The notes beneath the pieces are model-generated. The model was not told where the DNA came from, made no database searches, and worked only from the letters and a program-made list of their open reading frames with translations. Position numbers and translations under genes: made by a program. From assembly GCF_014698065.1 (NCBI RefSeq), contig NZ_JACJSI010000005.1, positions 110,469-174,468 of the forward strand: DNA of 64,000 bases. Direction: 5' to 3'. Origin of the DNA: Nostoc flagelliforme FACHB-838 (GTDB lineage Bacteria > Cyanobacteriota > Cyanobacteriia > Cyanobacteriales > Nostocaceae). Of the stretch, positions 8,355 to 18,449 are shown piece by piece (within the stretch, counting starts at the first letter, position 1; every line of letters begins with the position of its first letter).

Positions 8355-9707
8355 ATGGTAGTTGTAGCAATTTTAGCGGCGGGACGTGGCACACGCATGA
8401 AATCAAGCTTACCCAAGGTTTTACATTCTTTGGGTGGGCGATCGTTAGTAGAGAGAGTTCTCGAAAGCGTAGAACCACTTTCCCCCTCACGGCGAATCGT
8501 GATTGTGGGTTATCAGTCCGAGGAAGTGCAAGCCGCCATGCATTCAATTCCCAGTTTGGAGTTTGTTGAACAGACTGTGCAATTGGGAACAGGTCATGCT
8601 ATCCAACAATTACTTCCTCACTTAGAAGATTACACTGGGGATTTATTGATCCTTAACGGCGATTTACCGCTGATACGCAGCGAAACCCTCAAGGAGATGT
8701 TACAAACTCACGCCCAAAATCAGAACTCTGCCACAATTCTCACCTCACACTTACCTGACCCCACAGGCTACGGGCGCGTTTTTTGTAACGATGAAAATAT
8801 TGTGCAGCAAATGCTCGAACACAAAGATTGTACTGTTGCTCAAAGAGAAAATCAGCGGATTAACGCTGGAGTTTATTGCTTCCGTTGGCCAGATTTAGCA
8901 AAGGTGTTGCCCCACCTCCAGCCAAACAATGCCCAAAAAGAATACTATCTGACTGATGCCGTCATTCAGGTGGGAAAAGTTATGGCAGTGGATGTGAAAG
9001 ATTACCAAGAAATTCTCGGCATTAACGATCGCTTGCAACTGGCAACAGCATACGAAATTTTGCAAAAACGGGTCAAAGAGAAATGGATGCTGGCAGGTGT
9101 CACCCTCATCGACCCCGCAAGCATCACCATTGATGAAACAGTAGAGTTACAGCCAGATGTAATTATTGAACCTCAAACTCACCTGCGAGGAAATACCGTT
9201 ATTCAAACCGGAAGTCACATTGGGCCGGGAAGTTTAATTGAAAATAGCCAGCTGAGTGAAAATGTCACAGTGCAGTATTCAGTCGTAATAAATAGCATAG
9301 TGCAGGCGGGAAGTCGAATTGGCCCTTATACGCATTTGCGCGGTCAGGTACAGGTGGGTGCTGGCTGCCGTGTGGGGAATTTTGTGGAATTGAAAAATAC
9401 GCAATTAGGCGATCGCACTAATGCGGCACATTTGTCATATATAGGTGATACCGTTGTCGGCAATAAGGTGAATATTGGCGCAGGTACAATTATTGCCAAC
9501 TATGACGGCGTGAAAAAACACCGTACCAAAATAGGCGATCGCACGAAAACTGGTGCTAATAGCGTTTTAGTGGCTCCAGTCACCTTGGGAGATGATGTCT
9601 ATATTGCAGCTGGTTCTACAGTCACAGAAGATGTACCTGATGATTCTCTGGTGATTGCCCGTAGTCGTCAGGTGGTGAAACCTGCTTGGCGCAAAAAGAG
9701 CCAATAA
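8355..9707 (+). CDS. glmU: bifunctional GlcNAc-1-phosphate uridyltransferase / acetyltransferase GlmU
   Basis: Makes UDP-N-acetylglucosamine for peptidoglycan and envelope polysaccharides by acetylating glucosamine-1-phosphate and then adding UMP. The N-terminus has the nucleotidyltransferase signature [18 protein letters not shown] at residues 6-23 and NGDLPL near 99. From about residue 250 the sequence is hexapeptide repeats of the left-handed beta helix, including [20 protein letters not shown] and the acetyl-CoA site [11 protein letters not shown]. The 450-residue length is normal. It stands alone, facing the same way as the HD-GYP gene but separated by about 200 bp. Confidence 0.96.
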   Translation: MVVVAILAAGRGTRMKSSLPKVLHSLGGRSLVERVLESVEPLSPSRRIVIVGYQSEEVQAAMHSIPSLEFVEQTVQLGTGHAIQQLLPHLEDYTGDLLILNGDLPLIRSETLKEMLQTHAQNQNSATILTSHLPDPTGYGRVFCNDENIVQQMLEHKDCTVAQRENQRINAGVYCFRWPDLAKVLPHLQPNNAQKEYYLTDAVIQVGKVMAVDVKDYQEILGINDRLQLATAYEILQKRVKEKWMLAGVTLIDPASITIDETVELQPDVIIEPQTHLRGNTVIQTGSHIGPGSLIENSQLSENVTVQYSVVINSIVQAGSRIGPYTHLRGQVQVGAGCRVGNFVELKNTQLGDRTNAAHLSYIGDTVVGNKVNIGAGTIIANYDGVKKHRTKIGDRTKTGANSVLVAPVTLGDDVYIAAGSTVTEDVPDDSLVIARSRQVVKPAWRKKSQ

Positions 9708-9816
9708 AGCGATAATTAAATCATCAGATTAGCTGATTCAACTAAAGGTACTAATGGTTTCTATAGTTTTAGCTTGTCCCATTTGAGTCATCAGAGCAAA
9801 ACAAACACAATTTAGT

Positions 9817-10239
9817 ATGGAAGAGCTGCTAGAACTTAGGCAATTTCTAGAACAAGGCAAAATCCATGAGGCGTTGCTGTTGGTGGATGAGTTAGAAGAA
9901 ATGAGCCTCAGTGACAAAATCAATAAAATTGATAGTTATGGAGTAATTCTGCTCATCCATTTAATTAAACAAAACGCTGAAAAACGTTCTACTCGCTCTT
10001 GGGATGTTTCTATAGAAAATACAGTGCGTGAAATCAACAAAATAAACAAGCGCCGCAAATCTGGTGGTTATTACTTGAATCAGGCAGAATTAATCGATAT
10101 TCTGCAACAAGGATATCAAGTGGCACTAAAAAGAGCGGCGCTAGAAGCTTTTGAGGGGCGTTATGAAGCCCAAGAATTAGCTGCAATGGTTGACCAGGAA
10201 GAAATCTTAACTCAGGCGCTAGAATTTATTCAACAATAG
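9817..10239 (+). CDS. DUF29-like small protein
   Basis: A 140-residue helical protein. The central part (EEMSLSDKINKIDSYGVILL and HLIKQNAEKRSTRSW) follows the pattern of DUF29 proteins, which are abundant in cyanobacteria and have no assigned function. The C-terminal half is Glu- and Ala-rich and helical. There is no signal peptide or membrane segment. The 3' end overlaps the convergent isoaspartyl peptidase gene by 10 bp. Family assignment is from sequence pattern and moderately sure. Confidence 0.6.
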   Translation: MEELLELRQFLEQGKIHEALLLVDELEEMSLSDKINKIDSYGVILLIHLIKQNAEKRSTRSWDVSIENTVREINKINKRRKSGGYYLNQAELIDILQQGYQVALKRAALEAFEGRYEAQELAAMVDQEEILTQALEFIQQ

Positions 10240-11183
10240 CCAATCAATTCACTATCATTCCATTCCAAAGTGTCGCCAATTTTTTCGCCGTCGTGGTAGG
10301 CGGCGAGTAAAATTTCGCTAGTTTTCCCCCAAGCGATCGCTCCACTAACATCTAAAGCGATCGCTCCCAAATCCCGTTTATTCTGATGTGCTTCTCCAAA
10401 GGATCGCTGCATCGCCTCCTTCAGAGACATCCCATCAGTGACACGTACTACAATCCGGGGAGCTAAACACTCATCAATGATATCTTCCCCAATGCCAGTA
10501 CAACTAACACCAGCATTACTAGTTGCGTAATTACCTGCTGGCATTGCCGAATCACTTACCCTGCCAATCCGCTCAAAACCCTTACCACCAGTAGAAGTGC
10601 CAGCAGCTAACTTACCAGATGCATCTAAAGCTACTACACCGATAGTGCCGCGTCCAGCATTGCTAGTTTCTAGCAATTCGGGTTCTGCTACCACGCCAGC
10701 CATTGCGCTTTTAAAATTATCCTGGCGTTCTTGTATCCACTCTTGTAATCGCAAATCAGTTAAAGCGTTATAGCTGGGAAGTTGCATTTCCCGCGCCAAC
10801 TCAGCCGATCCGAAATCTGATAGTACTCGGTCTGGTGAGTTTTGTAAGAATTGTGCCAACTCAATGGGATTTTTCACCCGCGAAATATTAATCACACCAC
10901 TAAACCGCCCTAATGCGCCATCCATCAGGGAAGCACTCATGCGGATTTGTCCATCAGATTGCAATACTGAACCAGTACCAGCATTAAAACGGGGGTTATC
11001 TTCGAGCATTTGGCAACCCTGCACCACCGCCTCAGAAGCAGTTGCTCCTGACAATAGCCGAGAATAGACTTCTTCTATTACTGTATGGAGCGATCGACGC
11101 ACCGCCTCTAATCCTCCTTTACCGTGGAGAGAACTACCAGCCCCCCCATGAATAATTAATTTAGGTTGCATCTGTGACTCCAT
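10230..11183 (-). CDS. iaaA: isoaspartyl peptidase / L-asparaginase (Ntn-hydrolase)
   Basis: Cleaves isoaspartyl dipeptides from damaged proteins and can hydrolyse asparagine. The precursor is self-cut before a nucleophilic Thr, seen here as T180 in SNAGRGTIGVVALD. Other conserved marks are LIIHGGAGSS at residues 9-18, DNPRFNAGTGSVL near 62 and SDSAMPAGNYA near 212. The 317 residues match the plant/bacterial type 2 asparaginase. In cyanobacteria such enzymes also act in the last step of cyanophycin breakdown on beta-Asp-Arg; that role here is inference. Its start codon overlaps the stop of the upstream DUF2256 gene by one base (TAATG), which suggests translational coupling. Confidence 0.92.
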   Translation of the reverse strand: MESQMQPKLIIHGGAGSSLHGKGGLEAVRRSLHTVIEEVYSRLLSGATASEAVVQGCQMLEDNPRFNAGTGSVLQSDGQIRMSASLMDGALGRFSGVINISRVKNPIELAQFLQNSPDRVLSDFGSAELAREMQLPSYNALTDLRLQEWIQERQDNFKSAMAGVVAEPELLETSNAGRGTIGVVALDASGKLAAGTSTGGKGFERIGRVSDSAMPAGNYATSNAGVSCTGIGEDIIDECLAPRIVVRVTDGMSLKEAMQRSFGEAHQNKRDLGAIALDVSGAIAWGKTSEILLAAYHDGEKIGDTLEWNDSELIGYC

Positions 11184-11377
11184 TAATCTCTTGCGCTATT
11201 TGCGTCTGTATTGCGGTTAGTTTCATTTTGAGCTTCAGAACGGCGACGACGACAACGTTCTGAGCAGTATTTCACATCGTCCCAACAATCTTGCCACTTT
11301 TTACGCCATGTAAAAGGACGTTGACATACCGGACAGATTTTTGTCGGTAGGTCAGATTTAGAACGAACACGTCCCAT
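11183..11377 (-). CDS. DUF2256 zinc-ribbon-like small protein
   Basis: From the ATG at 11375-11377 the product is 64 residues, the usual size of DUF2256 proteins; an upstream start would add 30 residues of hydrophobic sequence not typical of the family. The signature is complete: [16 protein letters not shown], then [10 protein letters not shown], giving two CxxC-type pairs likely to bind zinc. Function is unknown. The stop overlaps the iaaA start as TAATG, so the two are probably one transcript. Confidence 0.8.
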   Translation of the reverse strand: MGRVRSKSDLPTKICPVCQRPFTWRKKWQDCWDDVKYCSERCRRRRSEAQNETNRNTDANSARD

Positions 11378-11529
11378 AAAAATATTGTGTATGTAAGAGT
11401 TTAATTTCTGAGAGAGATGGAAGATAATTATAACCAGTTTGCTATAAAGTGAGGATAGTCTTAGCAAACAAATGTTTTGTCAATCTATCTTTAGAATTAC
11501 TTCTTACTTATTTCCTACAGCAATTAGGC

Positions 11530-11677
11530 ACAAGCAACGTAAAAACGTAGGTGCTTCTCTACGAGACGCTACGCGTAGCTTGCTTCCACGAAGTGGTACG
11601 GCTTGCCGCAGGCTACCGCAGAGGACGCAGAGAACACAGAGAAATGAAAGTTTGAAAGGTTTTTTGCGTAAGTCCTA
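11530..11677. repeat. dispersed repeat, mosaic of two repeat families
   Basis: The left part (CTTCTCTACGAGACGCTACG at 11554-11573) recurs inverted near 60727-60757. The right part (CGGCTTGCCGCAGGCTACCG, then AGAGAAAT and TGCGTAAGTCCTA at 11665-11677) matches the MITE at 43193-43360, although the matching left terminal repeat is absent. A short open frame crossing it is repeat-derived and not annotated. Confidence 0.75.
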
Positions 11678-11682
11678 TAAAG

Positions 11683-12360
11683 TTAAGTTTCGCAAGACTG
11701 GCGAATTTGATCCAAACTTCGGTTGAGCCAGTCTTCATACCAATCATAAAAACTCAAAGGCTGCTCCTCATCACTATCGGGATAAAAATCATCAGGGTTG
11801 ATGTCATGGAACGCATTACAAAAAGTCAAAGAAGTAGGATATATCCCATTATCATTAGTACGGTCATCTATCCAAATTTTTCCTGGCTGCTCTCCGGTAA
11901 CAACTAACATTGCATAAATTCCACAACCATAATTTGTAATAGTGAGAGTGCCATGAATAAACTTATCATCAACGTAAGCATCACGGTTGGCATTAAGACC
12001 CGTATTATTCTTGACAATCAAATCTAAATTATTCCAGGCTTCTGTCAAAGGAAATGGTTTAGAAAGAATCTCGTATTTCTCTTGGTATAGTTTTTCTGAA
12101 ATCACATCTTTATACTCAATTCCCAACAGTCCAGATAACCCGTATCCTGGCCCAGCACCACCATTACCAACTTCTAAGAGAAAGTTTCGATATTCGCCTG
12201 GTAGTATAATATTGTATCTGGACTCAAACACTTGAATATCTTTGTTACTCAAGCAAGGTTTAAATTGATATTGGTGTGATTCTGAGCCAAAAACCTCAAA
12301 TGTAGCGTCTAAAATAGCTAATTGAGTTAGCTTTTTCTTTAATTGTAAAACTTTATTCAT
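11683..12360 (-). CDS. SMI1/KNR4 (SUKH) family protein
   Basis: At 225 residues it carries a SUKH fold near the N-terminus, with IQVFESRYNIILPGEYRNFL and the loop EVGNGGAGPGYGL that defines the family. Bacterial SUKH proteins are often immunity proteins for secreted polymorphic toxins, but many are isolated and of unknown role. No toxin gene adjoins it. The C-terminal half (DRTNDNGIYP, FYDWYEDWL) is also typical of long SUKH members. It is followed by repeat DNA and is divergent from SelO with about 120 bp between the starts. Confidence 0.8.
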   Translation of the reverse strand: MNKVLQLKKKLTQLAILDATFEVFGSESHQYQFKPCLSNKDIQVFESRYNIILPGEYRNFLLEVGNGGAGPGYGLSGLLGIEYKDVISEKLYQEKYEILSKPFPLTEAWNNLDLIVKNNTGLNANRDAYVDDKFIHGTLTITNYGCGIYAMLVVTGEQPGKIWIDDRTNDNGIYPTSLTFCNAFHDINPDDFYPDSDEEQPLSFYDWYEDWLNRSLDQIRQSCET

Positions 12361-12482
12361 TATGCGCTCCAGAATTTGATGGTGGCGCTGCCATATTTTA
12401 GATATGGGTCGCTTTTTGCGTCTATGCTGATGGTGAAGCCAGAGGTAGTATTAAGAGAAGAATGAATTAAGCTTTGCTTGTA

Positions 12483-13940
12483 ATGACTCTGGCTGAAACT
12501 CCGAACTACAAAAATTCTAACAATCCTTTTCTCTCCCTCAACTACGAAAGCGCCTTAGAATCTCTAGGCGGTGACTACTACGATGAGGTTGCAGCAGCGG
12601 AATTCCCCCAACACATCCTGCGTTGGCGCAACGATGAACTATTACCCCGTTTCGGTCTAGACCCCCAAGTAGTCAAAGACGAAGATTTTATCACAGCCTT
12701 TGGCCAATTTCAGGGGCGCAAACCCTTGTTAGCACTGCGTTACCACGGCTATCAATTTGGTGAATATAATGGGCAGTTAGGTGATGGTAGAGGCTTTCTC
12801 TACGGGCAAGTACGCGCCAATGATGGCGAATTGTACGATTTTGGTACTAAAGGTTCTGGGAGAACGCCCTACTCCCGTGGTGGCGATGGTATGCTCACGC
12901 TCAAAGGTGGGGTGCGGGAAGTTCTGGCTGCGGAAGCACTGCACTATTTGGGTGTACGTACTTCGCGCTGTCTGAGCATGATTGAAACAGGTTTACCACT
13001 CTGGCGGGGCGATGAACCTTCGCCTACTCGTTCTTCTGTGATGATTAGAATGAGCAGTTCTCATATTCGGTTTGGCACTTTTGAGCGACTGCACTATTTT
13101 CAGCGTCCAGATTTAACTAAGAAGTTATTAGACCATGTAATTGAACAGTATTATCGAAACTTAAATACTGAACAAGATAAATACGCCCTGTTTTACGCCC
13201 AATTAGTTAAACGGGTCGCAGAACTAGTAGCGCAGTGGATGACGGCTGGCTTTTGTCATGCAGTCTTGAATACTGACAATATGTCGATTACAGGAGAAAG
13301 TTTTGACTATGGCCCTTATGCATTTATCCCTACTTATGACCCATACTTTATAGCTGCATATTTTGACTATTCTGGACGCTACTGTTACAGTAATCAACCA
13401 ATTATTTGCAAGCTGAATTTAGAAATGCTCCAGGAACCCTTTAAGGCAATTATTGATAAAGGCGATATGGAGGCTAGTTTAGCTAGGTTTGATGAATATT
13501 ATCAAGCTGAATACACTTCTTTGATGTTGAAAAAGTTGGGTTTTGTGGGATTGCAACATCCACAAGCTGAAGAACTCTTAAATCTGACGATTGAATTCCT
13601 GAAAGCGAGTCAAGTTGGTTATCATCAATTCTTCTATGATATGGCTCGCACTTTTTCATCTAAATGGCGAGATGAACCAGGTTTTGTAATGAACAGTTCA
13701 AATATTGTACCAGTACCAGGTGCATCGACAATTTTTGATGATTGGTGCATACTATACCATAAAATCTTGAATGATTTTGATAGCGATCGCTCCGATTTAA
13801 TTGCTCAAACTCTCGCTGTTCATAATCCCAAAACGGCATTATTAAGACCTGTAATTGAATCTATTTGGGAAGCAATTGCTCAGGAAGATAACTGGCAACC
13901 TTTTTATGAGTTAATCAAGGCAATTCAGTCTCGGAAATAG
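12483..13940 (+). CDS. selO: SelO / YdiU family protein adenylyltransferase
   Basis: SelO is a pseudokinase-fold enzyme that transfers AMP from ATP to protein Ser/Thr/Tyr and is tied to redox stress. I take the ATG at 12483; an in-frame TTG nine bases upstream is less likely. Conserved blocks are [20 protein letters not shown] near residue 80, the glycine-rich [20 protein letters not shown] near 121, then [15 protein letters not shown] and a metal-site region with NTDNMSI and YGPYAF. The 485-residue length is normal. The bacterial form lacks the eukaryotic C-terminal selenocysteine. It stands alone in the window. Confidence 0.93.
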   Translation: MTLAETPNYKNSNNPFLSLNYESALESLGGDYYDEVAAAEFPQHILRWRNDELLPRFGLDPQVVKDEDFITAFGQFQGRKPLLALRYHGYQFGEYNGQLGDGRGFLYGQVRANDGELYDFGTKGSGRTPYSRGGDGMLTLKGGVREVLAAEALHYLGVRTSRCLSMIETGLPLWRGDEPSPTRSSVMIRMSSSHIRFGTFERLHYFQRPDLTKKLLDHVIEQYYRNLNTEQDKYALFYAQLVKRVAELVAQWMTAGFCHAVLNTDNMSITGESFDYGPYAFIPTYDPYFIAAYFDYSGRYCYSNQPIICKLNLEMLQEPFKAIIDKGDMEASLARFDEYYQAEYTSLMLKKLGFVGLQHPQAEELLNLTIEFLKASQVGYHQFFYDMARTFSSKWRDEPGFVMNSSNIVPVPGASTIFDDWCILYHKILNDFDSDRSDLIAQTLAVHNPKTALLRPVIESIWEAIAQEDNWQPFYELIKAIQSRK

Positions 13941-14012
13941 TTAAAAAGGGGGCATGGGGTATTGAGTATTAGTTATTTCTTCTCTGCTCCTCATCTTCCC
14001 CACTGCCAACTC

Positions 14013-15782
14013 CTAACTAAACTGCTGGGCATGAAATCGCGCATAGCGATGCTCTAAGGCTAATAATTCTTCATGGGTTCCTGATTCGACAATTTGTCCT
14101 TGTTCAAGAACTAAAATGCGATCGCACCTCCTAACTGTCGATAAACGGTGAGCAATAATAAACACCGTTCGTTTTTCCATCAGTCTTTCTAGCGCTTCTT
14201 GTACTAGTGCTTCTGACTCGGAATCTAATGCTGATGTCGCCTCATCAAGAATCAAAATTTGGGGATTGAGCAAAACAGCACGAGCGATCGCAATTCTTTG
14301 TCTTTGTCCACCGGATAAGTTTACCCCACGCTCACCCACCCAAGTCTGATAACCTTCTGGCAGCTGACTAATAAACTGATGGGCATTTGCAATTTTTGCC
14401 GCCTCTATAACTGCTTTAATCTCAAAAACATCTTGTCCAAAGGCAATATTTTGAGCAATTGTCCCCGAAAACATGATGGTTTCTTGAGGGACAATCCCAA
14501 TTTGCCGCCGCAGACTATGCAGCTTGACATCCCGAATATCAACACCGTCAATCAATATTTGACCAGCTTCGGGGTCGTAAAAACGGGGTAAAAGATTCAC
14601 AAATGTGGTTTTACCAGCACCAGAAGCACCCACAAGAGCGATCGCTTCACCTGGCGATACTAATAAACTGACATCTTTTAATACAGGCTCACCTGGTTTA
14701 TAGGCAAAGGAAATATGACGATATTCTACTTTGCCTTTGACTGGGGGGAGAGCGATCGCATTTGTCTTTTCGATCACCGTCGGCTGAATTGCCATCAATT
14801 CAAAAACGCGGTCAACAGATGCTTCACCCTGCTTAAATTCGTTGTAGTTATTAGTAGTGTGACCAATGGGATCAATTAACAGCGCCGCCGCCGCCAAATA
14901 GCTGAAAAAACTCGCCACCGTCAAGTTGGCTTGGGAAATTTGCCACGCTCCCACAATCAGTAATGATAAGGCACTTAAGGCTTCCAGAAATCCGATGATC
15001 GGAATCTGAATCGCTTTCAGGCGTTCGGCTGAGTATTTGGCTTTGAGGCTGCGTTCTGCTTCATGACCAAAGCGGGCGATTTCGTAATTTTCGGCAGCAA
15101 AAGCCTGTACCAAACGAATACCGTTGAAAACTTCTGAAAGGATAGCTGATAAACCCGACACGCGGTTTTGACTTTTTAAGGAATATTTACGTAATCGTTC
15201 CCCAAACCAGCCAATTAAAATACCCATCAATGGTGCAATTATCACCGTTGCTAATGTCAGTTGCCAATTCAGGTAAATCATGTAAATCGGAATTGCCAGC
15301 AACTGCAAAATGCAGGGGATAAAGTCGTGAAATGCTTTATTTACCACTTCGCCAACGCGGTCAACATCTTCGGTGAGGCGGTAAGATAAATCACCTGATT
15401 TTGCCGTTTCAAAATAGCTGAGATTTAGCTTTTGAAGATGGGCGTAGACTTGTTGGCGGAGATGAAAAGCAACTCTCAAAGCAGCTTTCGCCATGTACAT
15501 ATCTTGTATAGACTGAAACAAGCCTCTGACAAGAAAGACTAAAGCACAGCTACCAGTTATTTGAGCGATCGCTACTACATTACCTTGAGCAAAGGGAATT
15601 GCCAATTTGCCGGCGAGATTTATCAACACTAATGTCGCCAGTACGTAGCCGAAAATACCAATAAGTCCCTTGGTGATGGTTCGCCACTGGAGTTTGATAT
15701 AAGGCAGCAGTTGCCAGTAATTAGAACGCGTTTTCAAGCTGTGACGTCCAAAACAATATTTTACTTTGTTTGACGCTAGCAA
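14013..15782 (-). CDS. ABC exporter half-transporter (MsbA-like, fused permease-ATPase)
   Basis: A type IV exporter of 589 residues that would work as a homodimer in the inner membrane. Residues about 30-320 hold the six-helix transmembrane domain; about 350-585 the ATPase, with Walker A GASGAGKTT, Q-loop IGIVPQET, signature LSGGQRQR, Walker B ILILDEATSALD and the switch His in IIAHRLSTVRR. It resembles MsbA/HlyB-type exporters of lipids or polysaccharides, including the HepA group needed for the heterocyst envelope, but I cannot assign a substrate. It is a single gene with hairpins upstream. Confidence 0.9.
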   Translation of the reverse strand: MLASNKVKYCFGRHSLKTRSNYWQLLPYIKLQWRTITKGLIGIFGYVLATLVLINLAGKLAIPFAQGNVVAIAQITGSCALVFLVRGLFQSIQDMYMAKAALRVAFHLRQQVYAHLQKLNLSYFETAKSGDLSYRLTEDVDRVGEVVNKAFHDFIPCILQLLAIPIYMIYLNWQLTLATVIIAPLMGILIGWFGERLRKYSLKSQNRVSGLSAILSEVFNGIRLVQAFAAENYEIARFGHEAERSLKAKYSAERLKAIQIPIIGFLEALSALSLLIVGAWQISQANLTVASFFSYLAAAALLIDPIGHTTNNYNEFKQGEASVDRVFELMAIQPTVIEKTNAIALPPVKGKVEYRHISFAYKPGEPVLKDVSLLVSPGEAIALVGASGAGKTTFVNLLPRFYDPEAGQILIDGVDIRDVKLHSLRRQIGIVPQETIMFSGTIAQNIAFGQDVFEIKAVIEAAKIANAHQFISQLPEGYQTWVGERGVNLSGGQRQRIAIARAVLLNPQILILDEATSALDSESEALVQEALERLMEKRTVFIIAHRLSTVRRCDRILVLEQGQIVESGTHEELLALEHRYARFHAQQFS

Positions 15783-15930
15783 TTTTTGGTGAGTTTCTGA
15801 ACAGTTAAAGAATTCAAAAGGTTTATTGCCTACAGGGAGACTCCGCTTCTGAATCTAGAGTAAACTTCTTCCAGAAGTGGGGTAAAGGGGAAAGAAATGA
15901 AATTTTCCCTTTCCCTTTAACCTTTCCCCA

Positions 15931-15961
15931 ACATCTTGCAAAAATCACTTTTGCAAGATGT
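15931..15961. repeat. 13-bp perfect hairpin upstream of the ABC exporter
   Basis: ACATCTTGCAAAA at 15931-15943 pairs fully with TTTTGCAAGATGT at 15949-15961, with a 5-base loop. It lies between two leftward genes, about 150 bp before the exporter start. It could be a repeat relic, a leader structure or part of a terminator. Confidence 0.55.
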
Positions 15962-15977
15962 CTAGTAACAGCGCAAT

Positions 15978-16014
15978 AAATCTCGTTTTCAGGTTTTAAC
16001 TGGAAACGAGATTT
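15978..16014 (-). terminator. probable terminator of the coiled-coil membrane protein gene
   Basis: AAATCTCGTTT pairs with AAACGAGATTT over 11 bp, with a short imperfect extension and loop. It sits just past the stop of the leftward gene at 16049, where an intrinsic terminator is expected; the U-tract is within the stem rather than after it. Confidence 0.55.
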
Positions 16015-16048
16015 TAAACCGATATTTATCTGTGCTGTTTATGCCTTG

Positions 16049-16708
16049 TTAGTGCATTTCGTCGTATTCTGGAGCTTCAACTCGTCTTGCTTCCATCCGA
16101 GAAGCAGGCAGAAACTCAGCACGACGGACTGGAACCAAGGGCGGCGTATTTCCTTGGTAGGGGTGAATCACTTGTACAGTACGTGCTGGACGCTGACGGG
16201 GCGAGAACAAAGCCAATACCCCAGCAACGACAACACCACCACCAATAGTCAGAGTTGCGCCACCCACAGCCCAAAGCATAGGTGAAGACCACCAAGAAGG
16301 ATTTTGCGGTTGGAATGCTGCTGTTTTTTGTTGGTTATTTTGTTGGGCTAATTGCCACTGCTGCTGAGTATTGAAATTTTGGACTTGACCTTGGAGTTGT
16401 TGATTTTGCAACTTTAGCTGTTCATTGTCGTTTTTTAAACGCTCTAGCTGCATTTGCGTGTTCAACTTCTCCACCTCCAGACGCTGGTCAGTAGTGGGAG
16501 CAGTCGGTGGCTGACTGGGATACATTGGTTGCCCATAAGGGCTATAAGGATACATTTGTGGTTGTATTCCTGGCGCCACTACAGTCCCTGGCATTTGCGG
16601 AGCAACGGCAAAGTTAGGTTGTATGGGGGTATTTGTTCCTTTGAGCAATACGAGAGCCGCCAGCCCAGCTACGGCGACCCCGCCGATAAACGCCATACTC
16701 TCACTCAT
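16049..16708 (-). CDS. membrane protein with two TM segments and a coiled coil
   Basis: I do not recognise a characterised family. A transmembrane helix occupies residues about 6-23 (AFIGGVAVAGLAALVLL). A Pro/Tyr/Gln-rich stretch follows to residue 72, then a strongly helical Gln/Leu-rich segment at about 76-125 that should form a coiled coil, a second helix at about 145-168, and an Arg/Pro-rich tail ending YDEMH. AGGAG lies 8 bases before the ATG, supporting the start. The layout suggests an envelope scaffold or septum protein; that is inference. Between it and trpA are about 240 bp of AT-rich DNA. Confidence 0.7.
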   Translation of the reverse strand: MSESMAFIGGVAVAGLAALVLLKGTNTPIQPNFAVAPQMPGTVVAPGIQPQMYPYSPYGQPMYPSQPPTAPTTDQRLEVEKLNTQMQLERLKNDNEQLKLQNQQLQGQVQNFNTQQQWQLAQQNNQQKTAAFQPQNPSWWSSPMLWAVGGATLTIGGGVVVAGVLALFSPRQRPARTVQVIHPYQGNTPPLVPVRRAEFLPASRMEARRVEAPEYDEMH

Positions 16709-16948
16709 CGCCTTTGCTCCTGAATTGCGACGTAACTATAATAATCATTTGTGACTGACTCACTCTCACACTCATAAATTATGCCTATTTGATTTCACAT
16801 AATACTCAAACTATAAGCGACTATATCAGCTAGTTTTTTTACATCATGATATCTGATGTTAATATTCAAAACCATAATGGTCAAATTGTCTACCAAAGGA
16901 GGATAGAAAAACTACACTGTTATACTTTTTAATCTACTTTGTTTCTGT

Positions 16949-17776
16949 CTAATTAAGAGGAGTATTTGTGCTGGTGTTGTTGGTCTTGATGGCTGCCTTG
17001 AGACTTTGACAAAATTCTGCGATCGCATTTAGTCCCTGTTCTGGTGTACCTTGGGCTAACCGTTTCACAAAAGCGCTGCCGACAATCACTCCATCTGCGC
17101 CCCATTCCCTTACCTGATGGGCTTGGGCAGCTTCGGAGATGCCAAAACCTACACCAATGGGTTTGTCAGTAACACCACGAATTTGTTTGAGTAAATCTGA
17201 CACTCGGATTTCTAGTTGCGATCGCATTCCCGTAACCCCTGTGACGCTGACTAAATAAATAAATCCTTGGGATGAACGAGCAATGGCCTCTATCCGTTCC
17301 GCAGAACTGGTGGGAGCTACCAACAAGATTACATCAATTCCCTTTTCACTAGCTGCTTGGAGCAAGCTTGCTGCTTCCTCTAAGGGTAAATCTGGTATTA
17401 CCAGCCCGGCGACCCCAGCAGCAGCAATTGAAGAAAGAAATTTGTCAATTCCCCGATGCAAAATTGAGTTGTAATAGGTAAATAGGACAATAGGCGATCG
17501 CAATTTGGGAGTAATCCCTTGCAGCATTTCTAGTATCTGCTCTAATTTCGTACCTTTTTCCAAAGCGCGGGTAGCAGCAGCTTGAATCACTGGCCCATCA
17601 GCCAGAGGATCGGAGTAGGGTATGCCCAGTTCTATAATGTCGGCTCCACTACGATCTAGAACCTGCAAGGCTTTCGCTGTTGTTTCTAAATCTGGATCGC
17701 CGGCAGTGATAAACGGAATTAGAGCGCATTCACCATTGCGCCCAAGAGTTTCAAAACAATCAGAAATTGCAGTCAT
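16949..17776 (-). CDS. trpA: tryptophan synthase alpha subunit
   Basis: Splits indole-3-glycerol phosphate into indole and glyceraldehyde-3-phosphate, passing indole to TrpB. Conserved blocks are PFITAGDPD near residue 20, [19 protein letters not shown] near 50 with the catalytic Glu and Asp, [11 protein letters not shown] near 128, and the phosphate loop GFGISEAAQ near 210. I start at the ATG at 17774-17776 rather than the TTG at 17785. Length is 275 residues, normal for the family. The order trpA, DUF3007, ndhL on one strand is conserved in cyanobacteria, although trpB and other trp genes are not adjacent. STRR heptamers separate trpA from its upstream neighbour. Confidence 0.96.
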   Translation of the reverse strand: MTAISDCFETLGRNGECALIPFITAGDPDLETTAKALQVLDRSGADIIELGIPYSDPLADGPVIQAAATRALEKGTKLEQILEMLQGITPKLRSPIVLFTYYNSILHRGIDKFLSSIAAAGVAGLVIPDLPLEEAASLLQAASEKGIDVILLVAPTSSAERIEAIARSSQGFIYLVSVTGVTGMRSQLEIRVSDLLKQIRGVTDKPIGVGFGISEAAQAHQVREWGADGVIVGSAFVKRLAQGTPEQGLNAIAEFCQSLKAAIKTNNTSTNTPLN

Positions 17777-17790
17777 TTTAGTCAAGTGTC

Positions 17791-17882
17791 AATAGTCAGT
17801 GGTCATTGGTCAGTGGTCATTAGTCATTGGTCATGAGCTTTAGGCAAGTTACAAAGGACAAATGACAAAGGACAAATGATAC
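17791..17882. repeat. STRR heptamer clusters between DUF3007 and trpA
   Basis: Two runs of heptamer-type units occur: AGTCAGTGGTCATTGGTCAG and variants at 17794-17835, and ACAAAGGACAAATG repeated at 17853-17880. The same sequence type is at 4451-4479 and, more degenerate, at 31500-31525 and 55105-55125. Confidence 0.8.
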
Positions 17883-17900
17883 AACTGACCAATGATAACT

Positions 17901-18212
17901 TTACACCTGAGATTGCTCTTCTTGTTCTATTTCAGCTTGAATTCGTGCCAATTCTTCGGGACTAAGCTCGTCTAGCCGCTTTTGCAGAAAGTCTTGCTCA
18001 TACTGTTCCCGCTGTTGGTGGTAGGTCATTTTTTGTCCCACCGCACGGAAAAAATAGGTGGCTAACCAGCCAACTAACCCACTGATTAGTAAGACTTGGC
18101 TCCATATACCAGCTTTCTGATTATCCAAACCAACTAGCTGTAATCCTATATAAGCCAAGCCACCGGCAATAAACACACCCAAGCCAATTCCAATAGCGTC
18201 AATCCGTCGCAT
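17901..18212 (-). CDS. DUF3007 family membrane protein
   Basis: A 103-residue cyanobacterial and plastid-lineage protein. Two transmembrane helices lie at about residues 8-27 and 37-58, followed by a charged helical tail (LDELSPEELARIQAEIEQEE). Function is not established. It is 24 bp downstream of ndhL on the same strand and upstream of trpA, the conserved cyanobacterial order, so co-transcription with ndhL is likely. Confidence 0.82.
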   Translation of the reverse strand: MRRIDAIGIGLGVFIAGGLAYIGLQLVGLDNQKAGIWSQVLLISGLVGWLATYFFRAVGQKMTYHQQREQYEQDFLQKRLDELSPEELARIQAEIEQEEQSQV

Positions 18213-18236
18213 GAGAGTTATGACCTACCAATTTCG

Positions 18237-18449
18237 TTAAACTTGAATTTGTCGCCGTTGGGGTCGAAAATTTACAAACGGCGATAGAACCAACAAACCT
18301 GGAAAGAAGAAAAACACCAAAAAGTACATAAAGACACGCTCAATGGAGCTAGCTACATACCAACGCAGCTTCAGGTACAGCAAAACAGCAACGGGAATTA
18401 CTAGAAGGTAAGCTCCAGCCAAAACGAGATACAGCAGGGCGACAATCAT
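18237..18449 (-). CDS. ndhL: NAD(P)H-quinone oxidoreductase subunit L
   Basis: NdhL is a small membrane subunit of the cyanobacterial NDH-1 complex in thylakoids, acting in respiration, cyclic electron flow and inorganic carbon uptake. The 70-residue product has two hydrophobic helices ([20 protein letters not shown] and [17 protein letters not shown]) around the conserved [19 protein letters not shown] region. Size and neighbours (DUF3007, trpA) match other cyanobacteria. Confidence 0.93.
   Translation of the reverse strand: MIVALLYLVLAGAYLLVIPVAVLLYLKLRWYVASSIERVFMYFLVFFFFPGLLVLSPFVNFRPQRRQIQV

Noticed and set aside
11472..11726. 84-residue plus-strand frame
   Set aside because: Its middle is translated from dispersed repeat DNA and the rest lacks coding character.
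14013..15782. Specific assignment of the ABC exporter as HepA
   Set aside because: Only general exporter motifs are visible; there is no heterocyst envelope gene cluster around it.
17786..17900. Possible CRISPR array from regular short repeats
   Set aside because: Units are 7 bp in direct tandem with no spacers, typical of cyanobacterial STRR sequences.
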